This document shows, piece by piece, positions 44,411-52,626 of a stretch of 64,000 nt of DNA. Under the pieces are notes generated by a model. That model was not told the origin of the DNA, made no database searches, and saw only the letters and a program-made list of their open reading frames with translations. The DNA is from CAVRIA01 sp963721115 (lineage in GTDB: Bacteria > Desulfobacterota > Binatia > HRBIN30 > CADEER01), in NCBI GenBank assembly GCA_963721115.1, contig CAVRIA010000004.1:992001-1056000 (forward strand), in the 5' to 3' direction. Position 1 is the first letter of the stretch. Each line of letters starts with the position of its first letter. The translations under genes and the position numbers were made by a program.

Positions 44411-45010
44411 GTGAGCGTCCCGACTCAACGTCTCGGGAACGTGACCAGTCTGCCCAATCTGCTCACGTTTCTCCGCATCTTGCTCATCCCGGTGCTGGTC
44501 GTTTTCCTGACCGACGTCGGACCGACGGCGAGCCTGTTGGCGGCTGCGACCTTCTTCGTCGCCTGCTGGAGCGATTTCCTGGACGGCTATCTGGCGCGCA
44601 AGCGCGGCATCAGCACCACCCTGGGGCAGCTGCTCGACCCGTTGGCCGACAAGCTGATCGTCATGGCGGCACTGGTGATGCTCGCGGCCGGTGCGCGCGC
44701 GCCGCGCGTGCCGGCGTGGATGGTGGTGCTGATCGTCGGACGCGAGCTGGCGGTCACGGGTCTTCGCGCCATTGCCGTCGGCGAGGGAATCGTGCTGGCT
44801 GCCGAGGAGCTCGGCAAGTACAAGACGATCTTTCAGATGTTCGCCGTACAGGGCTTGCTGTTGCACTACCCGTTTCTCGGCATCGACTTTCACACCGGCG
44901 GCATGTACTTCCTCTGGGTCTCGCTCGCGCTCGGCCTCTGGTCGGGGGTCGACTACCACGTCCGCGTCATCCGCTCTGCCGTGCGTACCCGTGCGCCGTC
45001 TAGCGTGTGA
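44411..45010 (+). CDS. pgsA: CDP-diacylglycerol-glycerol-3-phosphate phosphatidyltransferase-like
   Basis: 199 residues from GTG 44411 with GGAGG upstream. The CDP-alcohol phosphatidyltransferase motif is complete (SDFLDGYLARKRG, then GQLLDPLADK). Four to five membrane helices. N-terminal SLPNLLTFLRILLIPVLVVF is typical of PgsA, which makes phosphatidylglycerol phosphate; a close relative with a different acceptor cannot be ruled out. It follows the transglycosylase by 33 bases. Confidence 0.88.
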   Translation: MSVPTQRLGNVTSLPNLLTFLRILLIPVLVVFLTDVGPTASLLAAATFFVACWSDFLDGYLARKRGISTTLGQLLDPLADKLIVMAALVMLAAGARAPRVPAWMVVLIVGRELAVTGLRAIAVGEGIVLAAEELGKYKTIFQMFAVQGLLLHYPFLGIDFHTGGMYFLWVSLALGLWSGVDYHVRVIRSAVRTRAPSSV

Positions 45011-45146
45011 GTCGCCGAGGTGGGCTTCCAAACCGCGCCCATGGCGCCGTAAACGTCAATGCAGTGACGGCGCAAAATTTGTCACTGGGTGCCCTTCGAA
45101 GTCCGAAAGGAACTTGCGGAGCGCCGGCGGCCCTGGAGAACCCGAG

Positions 45147-45161
45147 GGCATGCCGTTTGCA
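45147..45161 (+). promoter_or_regulatory. Sigma-54-like -24/-12 promoter of the pilin gene
   Basis: GGCATG at 45147-45152 and TTGCA at 45157-45161 put GG and GC ten bases apart, a close match to the RpoN consensus. Start predicted near 45172, about five bases before ATG 45177. Pilin genes are commonly RpoN-dependent. Confidence 0.5.
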
Positions 45162-45176
45162 TTCGCCTAATGCGGT

Positions 45177-45572
45177 ATGACGCCCAATCCGAAGTGCAGG
45201 CAGGCCCGGGCAAGCGCTGGGTTCAGCCTGATCGAGCTGATCACGGTGGTCGCGATCATCGGGGTCTTGGCGGCCATCGCCATCCAGGTGATGGGCCGCT
45301 ACAAGCAACAGGCATACGATGCGCGGGCGATGCACGACCTTGCCAACGGCGTGACGGCCCAGGAGGCGTACTACGCGACGAACGAGGCGTACGTGACGTT
45401 TGCGGCCACGGGGCCGGGGACGGTGGCGGTGCCGGGGGTGGTGATTTCGGGAACGGTCACGCTCGAGATGAACGGCGCGACCAACTCGTTCGACGGTAGC
45501 GCCGTCTCGAGCCGCGGGACGGGAAAAACCTTCAAGTACGACAGCATCACGGATACCTTCGTCAACGAGTAG
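45177..45572 (+). CDS. Type IV pilin-like protein (prepilin)
   Basis: 131 residues. A 15-residue leader ends before the prepilin peptidase site G-FSLIELITVVAIIGVLAA, with the +5 Glu typical of pilins. The rest of the first helix and a Gly/Thr/Val-rich beta region follow (EAYYATNEAYVTFAATGPG). The length and fold suit a GspG/PilA-type pilin or minor pilin. No pil assembly genes are near; the only motor ATPase in the window is the receiver fusion at 976. No ribosome site is visible before the ATG. Confidence 0.88.
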   Translation: MTPNPKCRQARASAGFSLIELITVVAIIGVLAAIAIQVMGRYKQQAYDARAMHDLANGVTAQEAYYATNEAYVTFAATGPGTVAVPGVVISGTVTLEMNGATNSFDGSAVSSRGTGKTFKYDSITDTFVNE

Positions 45573-45617
45573 GGGACGAGGTCAAGTCCGGGATCGGGCC
45601 GCGTCCGCCGTGATGGT

Positions 45618-45644
45618 CGGTCCAGGGGGCGGGCCGCTGGACCG
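45618..45644. terminator. Hairpin between convergent pilin and efp genes
   Basis: CGGTCCAG (45618-45625) and CTGGACCG (45637-45644) form an 8-bp perfect stem with an 11-base loop in the gap between the two 3' ends. It could serve both strands. No T run follows. Confidence 0.4.
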
Positions 45645-45655
45645 GGTGGGGGGCG

Positions 45656-46222
45656 CTACTTGGCCCGGGAGAGATATTCGCCCGTCTCGGTGTCGATGCG
45701 AATCACGTCTCCTATCTGGATGAAGTTGGGCACCTGTACGACCAAGCCGGTCTCTGTCGTGGCGGGCTTCAGGGCGTTGGTCGCCGTTGCGCCCTTCAAG
45801 CCCGGGGCCGTCTCGGAGACGGTCAGATCGACCGTCTTCGGGAGAGACACGGCCACCGGCGTCGTCTCCTCGTAGAACTCGACCTGCAGGCGAAGATTGG
45901 GCACCAGATAGCGAACGGCGTCCCCCAGAATCTCCTCCGTGAGCGGCATCTGCTCGAAGCTCGCTGTGTTCATGAAATGGTAGTCGGAGTCCGACTGGTA
46001 GAGAAATTCCATCTCGTGCTGTTCGAGGGTGACGCGATCCACCTTGTCTTCCGAACGAAAGCGGTTCTCGGTCTGGGTGCCGGTGCGCAGGTTTCGCAAC
46101 TTGGTCTGGACCATGCCACGCCAGTTGCCCGGCGTGATGTGAGTCACGCTGGTGATGCGATGGAGCGCGCCCTGATAGGTGACGAGCATTCCAGCTCGGA
46201 GCTGGGTGGCGGGAATCAGCAT
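45656..46222 (-). CDS. efp: Elongation factor P
   Basis: 188 residues, three beta-barrel domains as in EF-P, which relieves ribosomes stalled at polyproline. The N-terminal KOW-like domain ends at the tip loop ITPGNWRGMVQTK, where Asn33 stands at the position usually taken by the modified Lys or Arg, so this is an atypical tip. The C-terminal signature (VQVPNFIQIGDVIRIDTETG) is intact. No epmA or earP-like gene is in the window. The gene is transcribed alone on the minus strand, opposite the pilin. Confidence 0.93.
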   Translation of the reverse strand: MLIPATQLRAGMLVTYQGALHRITSVTHITPGNWRGMVQTKLRNLRTGTQTENRFRSEDKVDRVTLEQHEMEFLYQSDSDYHFMNTASFEQMPLTEEILGDAVRYLVPNLRLQVEFYEETTPVAVSLPKTVDLTVSETAPGLKGATATNALKPATTETGLVVQVPNFIQIGDVIRIDTETGEYLSRAK

Positions 46223-46252
46223 TGTGCGGAAGGCCTCCCAAAAGGGTCTGGA

Positions 46253-46264
46253 GTAGCCGGCTAC
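46253..46264. promoter_or_regulatory. 12-bp perfect palindrome upstream of efp
   Basis: GTAGCCGGCTAC lies 31-42 bases upstream of the efp start, a position where an operator or a hairpin could act. No regulator is identified. Confidence 0.3.
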
Positions 46265-46290
46265 CTAGCATCCCATCCCGCCGGGGGCAA

Positions 46291-46314
46291 CGACGCGAGG
46301 ACACGACGCGAGGA
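46291..46314. repeat. 11-bp direct repeat between efp and the cupin gene
   Basis: CGACGCGAGGA occurs at 46291-46301 and again at 46304-46314, two bases apart. It lies in an intergenic gap of about 145 bases. Confidence 0.6.
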
Positions 46315-46367
46315 ACGATGCTGCGGTAGCGGAGACGGAGAAGCAGTGGCGGGGCAGCGGAGGCCGA

Positions 46368-46691
46368 TCACGAGGGCTTCGGGGCCATGACTACGAGCAC
46401 CTTCAAGCGCCCCGGGCCCGGATTTCCCACGCTGTGTGGAACGCCCGCCGGCGCGAGCACGGCGGTGTGCTGTGAGACCTCGTGCGCCTCGTCGCCGATC
46501 GTGATGTGCCCGCGCCCGTCGACGACGTAGTAGATCTTGTCCGATGCGGCATGGCTGTGAGGGCTCTGTTGCTGGCCGGGCTCGAAACAGTACACGTCGC
46601 AGAACAGGCGGTCGGTGGTGAACAGGTTGTTCTTTTTCATCTTCTCGGGCGCAAAGTGCGCCTCGACGTCGACGTTGGCGAACAGTCGCAT
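46368..46691 (-). CDS. Cupin-domain protein
   Basis: 107 residues, one small beta barrel. Metal-binding motif 1 is PHSHAASDKIYYVVDGRG and motif 2 is VLAPAGVPHSVGN, so metal His residues are present. The ending RLKVLVVMAPKPS completes the barrel. Cupins of this size are isomerases, dioxygenases or sensory proteins; no substrate can be named. ATG 46691 has GAGGAGCACGA upstream. It lies 27 bases after the membrane protein gene on the same strand and is probably cotranscribed with it. Confidence 0.88.
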   Translation of the reverse strand: MRLFANVDVEAHFAPEKMKKNNLFTTDRLFCDVYCFEPGQQQSPHSHAASDKIYYVVDGRGHITIGDEAHEVSQHTAVLAPAGVPHSVGNPGPGRLKVLVVMAPKPS

Positions 46692-46718
46692 TCGTGCTCC
46701 TCGTGACCGCGGCGCGGC

Positions 46719-47237
46719 TCAGCCGGGCGGAGGGCCCGGGAAAGTCGCGCTGCCGGGGCTCATCCACAGAGCGATCCAGACGATCAATGCGGTCAGGGCT
46801 ACCGCCAGCCAGGCGCTGGCGCGCAGGCGCCGCAACATCGAATCCGTCCACGCGGCATCGACCGCCTGATCTCCCTCGGCGCAGCGTACGAGTCGGTGCC
46901 CGATCCCGAACGCGATGTAGGCCGCCAGGTTGATCAGCAGAAAAGCGAAGAACAGCTTCCAGGCCAGGACGGTACCGAGGCGCTCGAAGAACATGGCGCG
47001 CAGCGCCTCTTTATAGAGCGTCAGGTTGAAGGCTCCGGTCATGACGAGAACACCGAGGGTCGCGATGGTCAGTGGGTCGTAAACGCGCATGAATGCCGCG
47101 ACCAAGCGAAGACGGCGGCCAGCGTCCTCCTCGGCGCGCGCGAGGGGTAGACCGATGAGAACGACGGCGACGGTCGCTCCCATGTAGACTGCGAAAGCGA
47201 GCAGGTGAAGCCAGAGATAGACGCGAGATTCGACCAT
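46719..47237 (-). CDS. Four-helix integral membrane protein (CopD-like)
   Basis: 172 residues. Four hydrophobic helices start with VYLWLHLLAFAVYMGATVAV. An N-terminal His in the first helix and GAFNLTLY in the second fit CopD or related heme-protein-like membrane families, but the match is loose. Cytosolic loops are basic. ATG 47237 has GAAGGGC upstream; the frame is open further to 47309, without support. Divergent from nuoB. Function not known. Confidence 0.75.
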   Translation of the reverse strand: MVESRVYLWLHLLAFAVYMGATVAVVLIGLPLARAEEDAGRRLRLVAAFMRVYDPLTIATLGVLVMTGAFNLTLYKEALRAMFFERLGTVLAWKLFFAFLLINLAAYIAFGIGHRLVRCAEGDQAVDAAWTDSMLRRLRASAWLAVALTALIVWIALWMSPGSATFPGPPPG

Positions 47238-47291
47238 TGCCCTTCGCCGGCTCTTAGTGAGCGAGTCGATGAAACGCAACCGTGACCTGCG

Positions 47292-47320
47292 TTGACTCCC
47301 CACCGGCAACGGGTTAAACC
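47292..47320 (+). promoter_or_regulatory. Promoter candidate for nuoBFG
   Basis: TTGACT (47292-47297), 17 bases, TAAACC (47315-47320), or TTAAAC with 16. The ATG lies at 47342, leaving a leader of about 15 bases. Confidence 0.45.
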
Positions 47321-47341
47321 TTGAACGAATCGGGACCCGCG

Positions 47342-47866
47342 ATGGAGTTGAGAAACATCAGCCGGACTGAAGGAGGAGAGGCGTTGTTGGAAGACAGCGT
47401 CATCCTCACCCGTGTCGACAAGGCCGTCGGGTGGGCGCGCAAGTTCTCGCTTTTCCCATACCCGTTTGCGACCGCCTGCTGCGCGATGGAGTTCATGTCG
47501 CTGTCGATGTCCCCTTACGACATCGACCGTTTCGGGGCTCTGTTGCCGCGATTCACGCCGCGCCAGGCGGATCTGCTGATCGTGATCGGCACGGTGACCT
47601 GTCGCCAGGCGCCGATTTTGAAGCGCGTCTACGAGCAGATGGCAGAGCCGAAATGGGTGATGTCGTTCGGAGCTTGCGCCTCGACTGGCGGGTTCTACGA
47701 CAACTACACCACCGTTCCCGGAATCGACAGAGTCATTCCCGTCGACGTATACGTGCCCGGTTGTCCACCGAGACCCGAGGCGGTTCTCGACGGCCTGATG
47801 GCCCTGCAGCGCCGCATTCAGACGCAGAAGCAGAAATTGGCGTCCGAAGTATCCGAGCCCGTCTGA
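47342..47866 (+). CDS. nuoB: NADH-quinone oxidoreductase subunit B
   Basis: 174 residues. Carries the N2 iron-sulfur cluster next to the quinone site of complex I. Cys46 and Cys47 in FATACCAMEFM, Cys112 in SFGACASTGG and Cys141 in VPGCPPRPE give all four cluster ligands. GTVTCRQAP has an extra Cys where most have Asn or Phe. It is followed at 14 bases by nuoF, not nuoC/nuoD, an unusual order. ATG 47342 is preferred to TTG 47321. Confidence 0.93.
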   Translation: MELRNISRTEGGEALLEDSVILTRVDKAVGWARKFSLFPYPFATACCAMEFMSLSMSPYDIDRFGALLPRFTPRQADLLIVIGTVTCRQAPILKRVYEQMAEPKWVMSFGACASTGGFYDNYTTVPGIDRVIPVDVYVPGCPPRPEAVLDGLMALQRRIQTQKQKLASEVSEPV

Positions 47867-47880
47867 CCCCCGCCGCTGGT

Positions 47881-49182
47881 ATGTCCGAAAAGATTCTGCT
47901 GCGCCACGAGGACGTGCCGCATCTGCGGCGGATCGATGTCTACGAATCGGACGGCGGCTACGGCGCGGCGCGCACGGCCCTGACCGAACACCAGCCGCAG
48001 CAGGTCGTCGATGCCGTCAAACAGGCGGGCCTGCGGGGACGCGGGGGGGCTGGATTCCCGACCGGAGTGAAGTGGGGGTTCCTTCCCAAGGACAGCCCGC
48101 TGCCGCGATACCTGTGCGTCAACGCGGACGAGAGCGAGCCCGGCACGTTCAAGGACCGCCAGATCATCGAAAAGAATCCGCACCTACTGATCGAAGGCAC
48201 GTTGATCTCCGCCTTCGCCATTCAGTGCCACACCGCCTATATCTACATCCGCGGCGAGTTCGCCTTCGGAGCGAAGGTCCTCGAGCAGGCGATCGAGGAA
48301 GCTTACGCGCGGGGCCATCTCGGCCGCGACATCTACGGAACGGGCTACGCTCTCGACGTCTACGTGCACCGGGGAGCGGGGGCGTACATCTGCGGTGAGG
48401 AGACCGGGTTGATCGAGTCGCTCGAAGGCAAGCGCGCCTACCCGCGTGTCAAGCCACCGTTCCCCGCAACCTACGGGGTCTTCGGGGCTCCGACCATCGT
48501 CAACAACGTCGAGACGCTCGCCTGTGTGCCGGTGATCGTTCGGCGCGGAGCCGACTGGTTCAAGAACATCGGGCCCGAGAAGTGTCCGGGGCCCAAGCTC
48601 TACTGCGTCAGTGGCCACGTGGTTCGCCCGGGCGTCTACGAGCTCCCGATGGGAACCTCGTTGCGCGACATCATTTTTGAGCATGGCGGAGGAATTCCGA
48701 ACGGACGGAATCTCAAGGCGGTCATCCCGGGTGGATCGTCGGTTCCCGTGTTGACGGCGGACGAGATCGACGTGGCCATGGATTTCGACTCCGTGGCGAA
48801 GGCGGGATCCCTGCTCGGATCGTGTGGCACCATCGTCATGGACCAAGATACGTGCATGGTCGGAGCGCTGCGACTCATCAGTCGCTTCTACCGCCACGAG
48901 TCGTGCGGGCAGTGCACGCCGTGTCGAGAAGGGACCGGGTGGCTCGACCGCTTGTTGATCCGTCTGGAGGAGGGAGGGGCCAAGGCGCACGACCTGGACC
49001 TTCTCTTGCAGATTTCGGACAACATGATGGGCAACACCATCTGCCTACTGGCGGATGCGGCCGCCATGCCGGTGAAGAGCTTCGTGACGAAATTCCGCAG
49101 CGAGTTCGAGGAGCACTTGCGTGTGGGGTGCTGTCCGCAGCGTCTCGCCGGCGAGCGGCCGGCGCTCGCCGCCAGCGCATAG
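47881..49182 (+). CDS. nuoF: NADH-quinone oxidoreductase subunit F
   Basis: 433 residues, usual length. Binds NADH, FMN and one 4Fe-4S cluster. LRGRGGAGFPTGVKWGF is the NADH loop, CVNADESEPGTFKDR the FMN site, GAYICGEETGLIESLEG a conserved block, and ESCGQCTPCREGTGW plus a later Cys give the cluster ligands. The subunit E partner that carries the N1a cluster is absent from the window. It is followed at eight bases by nuoG. Confidence 0.95.
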   Translation: MSEKILLRHEDVPHLRRIDVYESDGGYGAARTALTEHQPQQVVDAVKQAGLRGRGGAGFPTGVKWGFLPKDSPLPRYLCVNADESEPGTFKDRQIIEKNPHLLIEGTLISAFAIQCHTAYIYIRGEFAFGAKVLEQAIEEAYARGHLGRDIYGTGYALDVYVHRGAGAYICGEETGLIESLEGKRAYPRVKPPFPATYGVFGAPTIVNNVETLACVPVIVRRGADWFKNIGPEKCPGPKLYCVSGHVVRPGVYELPMGTSLRDIIFEHGGGIPNGRNLKAVIPGGSSVPVLTADEIDVAMDFDSVAKAGSLLGSCGTIVMDQDTCMVGALRLISRFYRHESCGQCTPCREGTGWLDRLLIRLEEGGAKAHDLDLLLQISDNMMGNTICLLADAAAMPVKSFVTKFRSEFEEHLRVGCCPQRLAGERPALAASA

Positions 49183-49190
49183 ACGGGATC

Positions 49191-50789
49191 ATGCCGACGC
49201 TCGAGATCGACGGAACGTCCGTCACCGTCGAGGACGGACTCAACCTGATCCAGGCAGCGGAACGGGCCGGGATCGAAATCCCGCATTACTGTTACCACCC
49301 CGGCCTGACCATCGCCGGCAACTGCCGGATGTGTCTGATCGAGATCGAGAAGATGCCCAAGCTGCAGATCGCGTGTAACACGCGCGTCGCCGAGGGCATG
49401 ATCGTCCACACGCAGTCCGAGCGGGTCAAGCACGCCCGCGAGGCGGTGCTCGAGTTCCTGCTGATCAATCACCCGATCGACTGTCCGATCTGCGACCAGG
49501 CGGGGGAGTGCAAGCTCCAAGACTACTACATGGAGCACGACCGACAGGAGAGTCGATTCCCGCTCGAGGCCAAGATCAAGAAGGGCAAGGCGGTGGACAT
49601 CGGTCCGCTGGTTATGCTCGACCAGGAGCGCTGTATTCTCTGCACGCGCTGCACTCGATTTCTCGAGGAGGTCACGAAGACCGGAGAGTTGGGGGTCTTC
49701 GAGCGAGGGAACCACTGTCAGATCGACCTGTTTCCGGGAAAGCGGCTCGAAAACCGGTACTCCGGAAACGTCGTCGACATCTGTCCCGTCGGTGCTCTGA
49801 CCAGCAAGGACTTTCGCTTTCGAGCGCGCGTCTGGTACCTCGATCACACGTCCTCGGTATGCCCGACCTGCGCCACCGGCTGCAACATCGACATCCATCA
49901 TCGGCGCGGCGAGATGTTCCGTTTCCGCCCGCGCTACAACGAGGCGGTCAACGGCTACTGGATGTGTGACGAGGGGAGGTTGAGCTACAAGCGCTTCCAG
50001 GGCGAGGGACGCCTCCTCCAGCCGGTGATTCGGGAACGCGAGGAGTGGGCCGTGCGGGGCTGGGACGAGGCGCGAACGACGGTGGCCGCTCGCCTGCGGC
50101 AGATCGTCGCGGAGCACGGCGCCGGCGCGGTCCTGGGTCTGGTTTCGGCCCAGGCGACGAACGAAGAGATCTTCCTGTTCTCGCGGTTTCTGCGCGATGG
50201 GCTGGGAGCGGATGTGGCTGGCCTGAGCTGGTCCCCGGCCGACGCGTACCGTGACGACATCCTGATCGACGCCGACAAAAACCCCAACTCTGCTGGATTG
50301 CGGGTTCTGGGGTTGAAGAACGACGCCGCAGAGACGACCGTGCGGCGAGCCCTCGAGAACGGGGTGCGGGGCCTCGTGCTGCTGCGCGCCGATCTGGGTG
50401 GCGGACGAGAGGAAGCCTTCCTGGACCGACTCGGCGATCAGCTCGATTTCGTCGTCTTGATGGACACCCACTACCATGCGACCGCGGAGGTTGCGGACGT
50501 GTTGCTGCCCATCGCCTCTTTTGCCGAGAGTGACGGCACGTTCGTCAACCGTGGGATGCGCGTGCAGCGCATCCGGCAGGCCTTCCAGCCCGCAGGCGAG
50601 GCGCGACCCGGTTGGCTCTTGCTCAGCCAATTGCTCGCGGACATGACGGACCATTCCGTCCCGATCGATGCTGCTTCGGTCTTTGCCGAGCTCGCCGCCT
50701 CGATGGACGAGTTTCGGCATCTCTCGTATCCCGTCATCGGTCTCACCGGTGCGCCCCTCGATGGCGCTCATCCGACCGCGCTGCGTTAA
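49191..50789 (+). CDS. nuoG: NADH-quinone oxidoreductase subunit G, short form
   Basis: 532 residues. The N-terminal 2Fe-2S ferredoxin domain (CYHPGLTIAGNCRMCLIE), the NuoG His-Cys cluster region (CPICDQAGECKLQDY), 4Fe-4S ligands (CILCTRC, CPVGALTS), and the CPTCATGCNID site of the molybdopterin-oxidoreductase-like part are all present. After about residue 280 the catalytic-like domain is much shorter than in E. coli (about 900 residues). The end (EVADVLLPIASFAESDGTFV) is still the conserved strand-loop of that family. No nuoH, I, J-N follow. Confidence 0.92.
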   Translation: MPTLEIDGTSVTVEDGLNLIQAAERAGIEIPHYCYHPGLTIAGNCRMCLIEIEKMPKLQIACNTRVAEGMIVHTQSERVKHAREAVLEFLLINHPIDCPICDQAGECKLQDYYMEHDRQESRFPLEAKIKKGKAVDIGPLVMLDQERCILCTRCTRFLEEVTKTGELGVFERGNHCQIDLFPGKRLENRYSGNVVDICPVGALTSKDFRFRARVWYLDHTSSVCPTCATGCNIDIHHRRGEMFRFRPRYNEAVNGYWMCDEGRLSYKRFQGEGRLLQPVIREREEWAVRGWDEARTTVAARLRQIVAEHGAGAVLGLVSAQATNEEIFLFSRFLRDGLGADVAGLSWSPADAYRDDILIDADKNPNSAGLRVLGLKNDAAETTVRRALENGVRGLVLLRADLGGGREEAFLDRLGDQLDFVVLMDTHYHATAEVADVLLPIASFAESDGTFVNRGMRVQRIRQAFQPAGEARPGWLLLSQLLADMTDHSVPIDAASVFAELAASMDEFRHLSYPVIGLTGAPLDGAHPTALR

Positions 50790-50896
50790 GCGGTTGCCCG
50801 TTCCGCGATGGGGCCGCTGTACCGCGCCGAGGCCTGCCAGTGTGACGGATGCGCGCGTTGTGGTACAGTTGAGTTGATCGGGCTCGGATTCCTGCC

Positions 50897-51169
50897 ATGG
50901 GCGAAGAAGATGATACGGAGTCGCCGGCCAATGAGGCGGTGCTGACGGACAAGTTCTACCGTGGGACTATCGTCAAGCTGTTTCAGGGCGCCCAGATGGG
51001 GGTCATCCGATCCGAGAATGGGCGCGAGGTGTCCTTCACGTTCCCTCACGTGGTGATGGTCGGCACGCTGCGGCACTTCGACGACTTGCAAGAGCGCATG
51101 TCGGTCGGCTTCGACGTGGGCTGGACCTCGAACGGTCTCCGGGTGACCGTCATCCGCGCGGACGGCTGA
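50897..51169 (+). CDS. Small protein with cold-shock/S1-like beta barrel
   Basis: 90 residues. After an acidic start, YRGTIVKLFQGAQMGVIRSE and REVSFTFPHVVMVG look like strands one to three of an OB-fold, similar to cold-shock proteins but without the RNP1 aromatic cluster. It may bind nucleic acid. The ribosome site is weak and it could ride on the nuo transcript, which ends 107 bases earlier. No named function. Confidence 0.65.
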   Translation: MGEEDDTESPANEAVLTDKFYRGTIVKLFQGAQMGVIRSENGREVSFTFPHVVMVGTLRHFDDLQERMSVGFDVGWTSNGLRVTVIRADG

Positions 51170-51193
51170 GCCATAGCAGCAGGCGGCGTTGCG

Positions 51194-52021
51194 CTAGAGG
51201 GGCAGGCCGGTGCGGAAGAGGAGGTAGCGTCCCATGAACTCCCCGACCAAGACGGCCAGGACGGCGATATAGAAGAGACCGGTCGCAGCCATGGTCTGAG
51301 GGATCTGAAGCGTTCGCCAGATCATCGCTCCGAGGATCGCGGCCCCGAGCGGACTGACCAGGACGCGCGCTCCGATCAGAGCGGCGTGAATCGGGAAGAG
51401 GGTGCCGACCTCGGTTGACGAGGCGGGTGTGCCGAGCAGAGACAGCGCCAGTAGACCGATGGCGAAGACCGCGATCTGGATCCCGAGGCAGGCCAGATAA
51501 AACCGAAGAATCGTCCATAGCGGGCTGAGAGGAAGGTCGCGATCGATGAGGTACCAATGCCCGAGGAGCATTCCGGAGGCGGCGGATCCGAGCAGCAGGG
51601 CCGACAGCAGGAAGGTCGCCGGGTAGAGCACGCTCTCGACGGACAGGATCGGAGCCGCCGCATACGATTCCGCCGCGACCACAAGGGCGGCTAGGCCGCT
51701 CGCCCAGGTGGCCGTGAAAAGACGTGCCCGGAGCGCGAAGCGCTCCCCCCAGAGCGTCGCGAAGTACCCACTGCCGCAGAGGGCGAAGGTGCTCCATAGG
51801 CAAATCTCGGGGAGATCCGTTCCGCTGGTCGGAACCCCGGCCCCGATCCACAACGTGAGGCGCCCGATGAGCGCGAGCGTTCCCAGGAGCAGGTAGACGA
51901 ACGCCGACGATTTGTAATAACCGCGCTGAATTTGGTGGAATGGCGGGATGCTCAAAGACAGAAATCCGCCAACGGACAGTTGACCGAAAACGAGGAGAAA
52001 CGCGCGCGGAAAGAGATTCAT
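51194..52021 (-). CDS. Polytopic membrane protein, about 8 helices, function unknown
   Basis: 275 residues, strongly hydrophobic. Eight or so helices, beginning NLFPRAFLLVFGQLSVGGFL and ending with a PheTyr-rich helix (GLFYIAVLAVLVGEFMGRYL). A His-Trp-Tyr motif (GHWYLIDRDLPLSP) recurs in such proteins near their middle and could bind a heme or quinone, but I cannot assign a family. It is convergent with the OB-fold gene and follows a small membrane protein gene on its own strand, 93 bases apart. Confidence 0.7.
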   Translation of the reverse strand: MNLFPRAFLLVFGQLSVGGFLSLSIPPFHQIQRGYYKSSAFVYLLLGTLALIGRLTLWIGAGVPTSGTDLPEICLWSTFALCGSGYFATLWGERFALRARLFTATWASGLAALVVAAESYAAAPILSVESVLYPATFLLSALLLGSAASGMLLGHWYLIDRDLPLSPLWTILRFYLACLGIQIAVFAIGLLALSLLGTPASSTEVGTLFPIHAALIGARVLVSPLGAAILGAMIWRTLQIPQTMAATGLFYIAVLAVLVGEFMGRYLLFRTGLPL

Positions 52022-52114
52022 GGGGCGGGGGGCAGCGCTAGACGGAAACGGGTGTTTGGCACTGTCTCATGCCGCCCGCCGGTGGGCGACCAGCGGTCAG
52101 GCGCCGCCGGCACT

Positions 52115-52492
52115 TCAACGAAGAACTCCCGGCGACGCGGTTTGAAGACGGTGTTTGCTCCGCTGGCGAAGGATCGCTGTGCCGATCAGCAGAAGACCGA
52201 TGACGGTGAAAATCCTGCCGCCGCTCTCCACGACCCTATAGAAGTCCAGTTTGGCGTCTGCGAGGCTGTAGTCATTGGGGCCCTTGTGCATACGCTCGAT
52301 GAGGGCGGCGTTGGTGCGGGGGGTGAGGTTCTCGAATTCGGCCAGGGTGCCCGTCCGGATGGAATTGCCTGCAGCGGCGCGATGACTATACTCTGCCACC
52401 TTGTCCCGACTGACAAACCAGTTGCCCAGGCCGAGGCTCACGAGCACGACGCCCGAGAGCAGGGTGGAGTTCCAGGCGGACGCGGCCATCAC
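52115..52492 (-). CDS. Small two-helix membrane protein
   Basis: 125 residues. One helix near the N-terminus (STLLSGVVLVSLGLGNWFV), a polar loop of about 50 residues (VAEYSHRAAAGNSIRTGTLA) and a second helix (IFTVIGLLLIGTAILRQ). No family recognised. No clear ribosome site. It could form a unit with the eight-helix protein gene downstream. Confidence 0.55.
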   Translation of the reverse strand: MMAASAWNSTLLSGVVLVSLGLGNWFVSRDKVAEYSHRAAAGNSIRTGTLAEFENLTPRTNAALIERMHKGPNDYSLADAKLDFYRVVESGGRIFTVIGLLLIGTAILRQRSKHRLQTASPGVLR

Positions 52493-52626
52493 GGGGGCGG
52501 TAGCAGTCCGAACGGTGACGGGTCAAGGTGCGGGCCGCAGCGGCCCGATCGATCGCGCCTGATGAGCGTTGCGAACCGGTGGCGCCGGGGAGAAGGGCAG
52601 AGGACGAAAGAAGTGGGGCGACAGGA

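Noticed and set aside
45040..45160. Riboswitch upstream of the pilin gene
   Set aside because: A GAAA-loop hairpin and a GCCCT/AGGGC stem exist, but the conserved cores of c-di-GMP-I, GEMM-Ib and other riboswitches I know are absent.
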